From assembly GCF_037892605.1 (NCBI RefSeq), contig NZ_JBBKTU010000001.1, positions 682,001-746,000 on the forward strand: a stretch of DNA of 64,000 bases. Direction: 5' to 3'. Positions 61,347-64,000 of this stretch are shown in pieces. The first letter of the stretch is position 1. Each line of letters starts with the position of its first letter. The position numbers and the translations under genes are program-made. Under the pieces are notes generated by a model. It ran no database searches and was not told where the DNA came from. It was given only the letters and a program-made list of their open reading frames with translations. This DNA is from Lacibacter sp. H407 (GTDB lineage Bacteria; Bacteroidota; Bacteroidia; Chitinophagales; Chitinophagaceae).

Positions 61347-62120
61347 TCATATCCATCCACCTCTAATTGCCTTTCCAATCAACTCGCCTGTATTATTCAA
61401 ATGTTTTTTATGCAGCATATTCTTACGATGTGTATCTACAGTTTGTTTACTGATCTTCAGTAAACTGCTGATCTCTTTACTCGGTTTTCCTTCGATCAAT
61501 AATTTCAACACCTGTTTTTCACGTCTCGTAAATTCTTCTTTGCTTTCAACAAATGCCTTTTCCGACACAACATCTAAATAAGAAGGCTCACCTTCCATCC
61601 CGATAAATGAAAGCATGGGTTTACCCTCCTGCTTCAGGTAAGTAATATCTGAATGCATATTTAGTGTTCGTAAAAACCGTCCGTTCGTATCATGTTCTAA
61701 TAATATTCCCTGGTAAAGAATGCGGGCATAGTTGCCATCTTTTTTCCGGAACCGGATATCATATCGCACTTTATACTTCAAGAGTTTATCCATCGGCAGG
61801 TGGGAGAAAAAATCAACCACACTGTTGCCGATAGCTAAAAAAAAGGAACGATCGTCGGGATGGATCTTTGCGTTCATGAAGGGGATGCTAAATTCAGATG
61901 GAAGATATCCGATCACATCTTCAACTTCATTACTGATGTATTCAATCATCAGGTTATGATGGTTGATCACAAAGTAATACGAATCGCCAACGAGGAAAAA
62001 ATTCAACAGCTTCTTGTAAAGATCAAGTTCGATCTGTAACTGGCTTGGCAAAGAATCACTACCAAACCATTTAAACATCCGGTTAAATGCCAGATCAAAA
62101 GGCTCCTGTTTCATAAACAA
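61347..62120 (-). CDS. PAS-domain LuxR-type transcriptional regulator
   Basis: A 257-residue cytoplasmic protein. Residues about 45-170 form a PAS domain (YYFVINHHNLMIEYISNEVEDVIGY, then PDDRSFFLAI and ILYQGILLEHDTNGRFLRT). The C-terminus is a LuxR helix-turn-helix (FTRREKQVLKLLIEGKPSKEISSLL, KQTVDTHRKNMLHK). No receiver domain is present. It probably binds a small ligand or senses redox. It is convergent with the methionine synthase locus; a link to the divergent haloperoxidase gene is possible. Confidence 0.9.
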   Translation of the reverse strand: MFMKQEPFDLAFNRMFKWFGSDSLPSQLQIELDLYKKLLNFFLVGDSYYFVINHHNLMIEYISNEVEDVIGYLPSEFSIPFMNAKIHPDDRSFFLAIGNSVVDFFSHLPMDKLLKYKVRYDIRFRKKDGNYARILYQGILLEHDTNGRFLRTLNMHSDITYLKQEGKPMLSFIGMEGEPSYLDVVSEKAFVESKEEFTRREKQVLKLLIEGKPSKEISSLLKISKQTVDTHRKNMLHKKHLNNTGELIGKAIRGGWI

Positions 62121-62421
62121 CTTATTAGTGTATAAATGAAAAGAGACGGGTTATCCTTTTATTTCACAGAGTTTGGTGGTGATCAGGGGGAGAGGAGTAA
62201 ACTGGTGTGAACGACAAAACTACCTATAAATCGGTATTTTTTATAGCTTTTATCAACCCTACATTTATATGTTATTCCTGGAAAAACGTACTTACTCCCT
62301 GCAATCCCTTTCTTTCAAGAGAAAGTAATTTTTACGATTTACTTTCTGAAACTGCTTAACCGGATTTTATCCCCGTGAGCCTGATGAAAATCATTCGTCA
62401 TCATCACTAAAACTTAAATCT
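62121..62421. other. Divergent gene-free stretch with a leader hairpin
   Basis: Contains a perfect 9-bp inverted repeat AGAAAGTAA (62320-62328) and TTACTTTCT (62339-62347) about 75 bases before the haloperoxidase start codon. It could be an operator of the neighbouring LuxR-type regulator or an mRNA hairpin. Nothing else is recognised. Confidence 0.4.
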
Positions 62422-63789
62422 ATGAGCAAAAAACTTCAAGGGGCGCTTTTTCTGTTGCTGTTCCTTTCCTTCGCTAATTTTTCCTGCCAAAAAGAAGTAA
62501 GCGAAGATCTTGCACAGGAAAAAAATGTCAGCCCGTCGAACAAGACCGGTGTAAACGGCCATCTGCAGCAGGCCAAAACATTCTCTTCTGATGTAATTAT
62601 CCGTTGGTTAAATATGCAAATGGAGATGCTACGATTGCCACTGCCCGCAGGAACAGGTGCTCAGGCTACGGATCGCAGCCAGGCGTATTGTGGTATTGCG
62701 GCTTACGAGGCTGTTGTAAATGGTATGCCTGCTTATCAATCGCTCGAGAATCAATTAACGGACTTTCCGGAAATGCCAAAAACAGAACCCGGCAAAGCTT
62801 ATCATTGGGCAGCAAGTGCCAATGCGGCGTTGGCTGAAATGAACAGGCGACTTTTTCCAACTACTTCAGCGGCCAATAAAACTGCGATGAATAATCTGGA
62901 AAGCACCCTGCAAGCTACCTATGCTACCGAAGTAAACGATGCAACCTTGCAACGTTCCATTGCTTTTGGAAAAGAAGTCGCAATAAGAATTTTTGCGTGG
63001 GCAGCAACTGATGGTTCAGCAAATGTAAATCCACCATACGTTCCACCTGTTGGGATGGGTCTTTGGGTACCTACTGCAGCAACACCTGCAATAAATCCGT
63101 ATGCAAGTCAGCGCAGGTTACTTACACCTGCCTCAGCAAATGGCACAACACTTACACCATTACCGGCGTTTTCAACAGATCCATCGTCTGATTATTATGC
63201 CATGGTGAAAGAAGTGTATGATGCATCACTTACATTAACAACGGAGCAAAAAGCAATGGCTGATTATTTTAAGGATAATCCCGGCTATGGTGCGGGTGGC
63301 ACTTATGTAGCTGCATTTACACAAGCACTCAACATAGCACAATTCAAACTGGATATGGCAGCGCTGGCTTACGCCAAAGTTGGTATTGCTCAGCATGATG
63401 CTACGATTGTTTTGTTTATAAACAAATACATTTTCAATGTGATGCGTCCGATCACCTATATACGGTTATACATAAATCCTGCATGGAATACCTATATCCC
63501 AACTCCCAATCATCCTGAGTTTCCTTCAGGCCACGCAACAATAACAGGTGGTGCATTGACAATGATGAGCAATGTGTTTGGAGAAAAATTTCCCATGACG
63601 CTGCACACATACGATTACCTGAATTATCCTCCACGTAGTTACAGCACGTTCACACAAATGGGATTAGATATTGCCAACAGCAGAATATATGGTGGCTTGC
63701 ACTACAGGCTTACCTGCGAAAGAAGCATTGCACAGGGTAAAAAAGTAGCAGAAAATATCATCAGCACTGTAAAGTTTTTGAAAGAGTAA
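62422..63789 (+). CDS. Vanadium-dependent haloperoxidase / PAP2-superfamily lipoprotein
   Basis: A 455-residue lipoprotein (lipobox FANFSC, Cys22). The three PAP2/haloperoxidase signatures occur in order near the C-terminus: KYIFNVMRP (KxxxxxxRP), PSGHAT and SRIYGGLHYRLT. In the last, the Asp usually four residues after the catalytic His is Thr. The enzyme may be a phosphatase or haloperoxidase at the cell surface. The substrate is unknown. Codon usage and context look ordinary. Confidence 0.85.
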   Translation: MSKKLQGALFLLLFLSFANFSCQKEVSEDLAQEKNVSPSNKTGVNGHLQQAKTFSSDVIIRWLNMQMEMLRLPLPAGTGAQATDRSQAYCGIAAYEAVVNGMPAYQSLENQLTDFPEMPKTEPGKAYHWAASANAALAEMNRRLFPTTSAANKTAMNNLESTLQATYATEVNDATLQRSIAFGKEVAIRIFAWAATDGSANVNPPYVPPVGMGLWVPTAATPAINPYASQRRLLTPASANGTTLTPLPAFSTDPSSDYYAMVKEVYDASLTLTTEQKAMADYFKDNPGYGAGGTYVAAFTQALNIAQFKLDMAALAYAKVGIAQHDATIVLFINKYIFNVMRPITYIRLYINPAWNTYIPTPNHPEFPSGHATITGGALTMMSNVFGEKFPMTLHTYDYLNYPPRSYSTFTQMGLDIANSRIYGGLHYRLTCERSIAQGKKVAENIISTVKFLKE

Positions 63790-63874
63790 AAAGATATTCT
63801 TCATCTTTTCCGGTCATGTCCCGTCTTGTTTAATCAGCATTAAAGAAAACACCTGAAAAAATATACAGTTAACC

Positions 63875-63902
63875 AAGCCCCCGATCTATCGGGGGCTTTT
63901 CT
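63875..63902 (+). terminator. Terminator after the haloperoxidase gene
   Basis: AAGCCCCCGAT (63875-63885) and ATCGGGGGCTT (63888-63898) pair perfectly, followed by TTC and further T residues. Confidence 0.85.
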
Positions 63903-63932
63903 TTAAAAAATGTTTTGTTTTTAAATCCGCAA

Positions 63933-63998
63933 TTACTGCAGCTCCGTAACTGTACTTGTATCTGAATCAACAAAAGCAGTATTAACCAACAACTGCTC
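63933..63998 (-). CDS. C-terminal end of a minus-strand gene (partial)
   Basis: At the right edge the minus strand reads an open frame of 21 codons ending in TAA at 63933: EQLLVNTAFVDSDTSTVTELQ. It would continue beyond the window. It is too short to identify and could be chance, though the spacing from the terminator at 63875-63902 is natural for a convergent gene. Confidence 0.35.
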   Translation of the reverse strand, partial: EQLLVNTAFVDSDTSTVTELQ

Positions 63999-64000
63999 GT

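Noticed and set aside
1-64000. CRISPR array, prophage, rRNA operon or secretion system
   Set aside because: No regularly spaced repeats with spacers, no phage structural or integrase genes, no rRNA sequence and no secretion genes were found on either strand.

Overview
The window is a chromosomal segment of a member of the Bacteroidota, most likely the family Chitinophagaceae. The lineage call rests on a TonB receptor with an N-terminal carboxypeptidase-regulatory domain, many Bacteroidota-type lipoproteins, LytS/LytTR and propeller-type sensors, promoters of the TAnnTTTG type, almost no Shine-Dalgarno sequences, and families such as DUF5777, GH109 and DUF2807. The genus cannot be fixed from the sequence alone. 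No rRNA, CRISPR, prophage or classical insertion sequence is present. There is one tRNA, tRNA-Arg(CCU).

Layout. 1-8.3 kb is a phosphate island: the tail of a sensor kinase (possibly PhoR), a divergent TonB receptor plus lipoprotein, and a phosphate-type porin, DUF47 and PiT series. The 463-base divergent control region carries three arrays of 7-bp direct repeats with an 11-bp period, as expected for PhoB/PhoP operators. It also holds a putative short transcript whose 3' part is an 18-base perfect complement of the porin leader. 8.4-14.3 kb holds sugar-nucleotide genes (rfbA, galE), a split-transketolase C subunit, a lipoprotein, and an ECF sigma, putative anti-sigma and Spy-like trio. 14.6-21.7 kb holds an MBL hydrolase, a YciI-like protein and the rod-shape operon mreB-mreC-mreD-mrdA-rodA. 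21.9-27.2 kb holds purD, a POT peptide transporter, a PsbP-like protein and a MATE exporter.

27.3-40.5 kb is an accessory-looking stretch: a hemerythrin-like protein, a His-rich lipoprotein, a propeller sensor kinase, a LytTR regulator with two tandem LytS kinases (one apparently catalytically degenerate), an OmpA protein, a di-heme cytochrome c, a Cys-rich small protein and a DUF4345 membrane protein. 40.5-45.0 kb looks like an amino-sugar locus: a NahK-like kinase, a GH109-type protein, a LacI regulator and a CBM9-like protein. 45.4-53.8 kb holds the tRNA, a TPR protein, a UvrD-type helicase fused to an Fe-S nuclease, an Ig-like lipoprotein, recR, and an ECF sigma with its partner beta-barrel protein. 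54.1-56.8 kb is a compact series of envelope proteins (OB-fold, c-type heme lipoprotein, YceI, DUF5777 barrel, lipoprotein). 57.1-61.3 kb encodes cobalamin-dependent methionine synthase in two genes, with a GxxExxY cassette bounded by inverted repeats between them. A PAS-LuxR regulator and a haloperoxidase/PAP2 lipoprotein close the window.

The strongest candidates for something undescribed are the periodic operator arrays together with the putative antisense leader or sRNA in the phosphate control region (4.7-5.2 kb), and the inverted-repeat GxxExxY cassette inside the methionine synthase locus.
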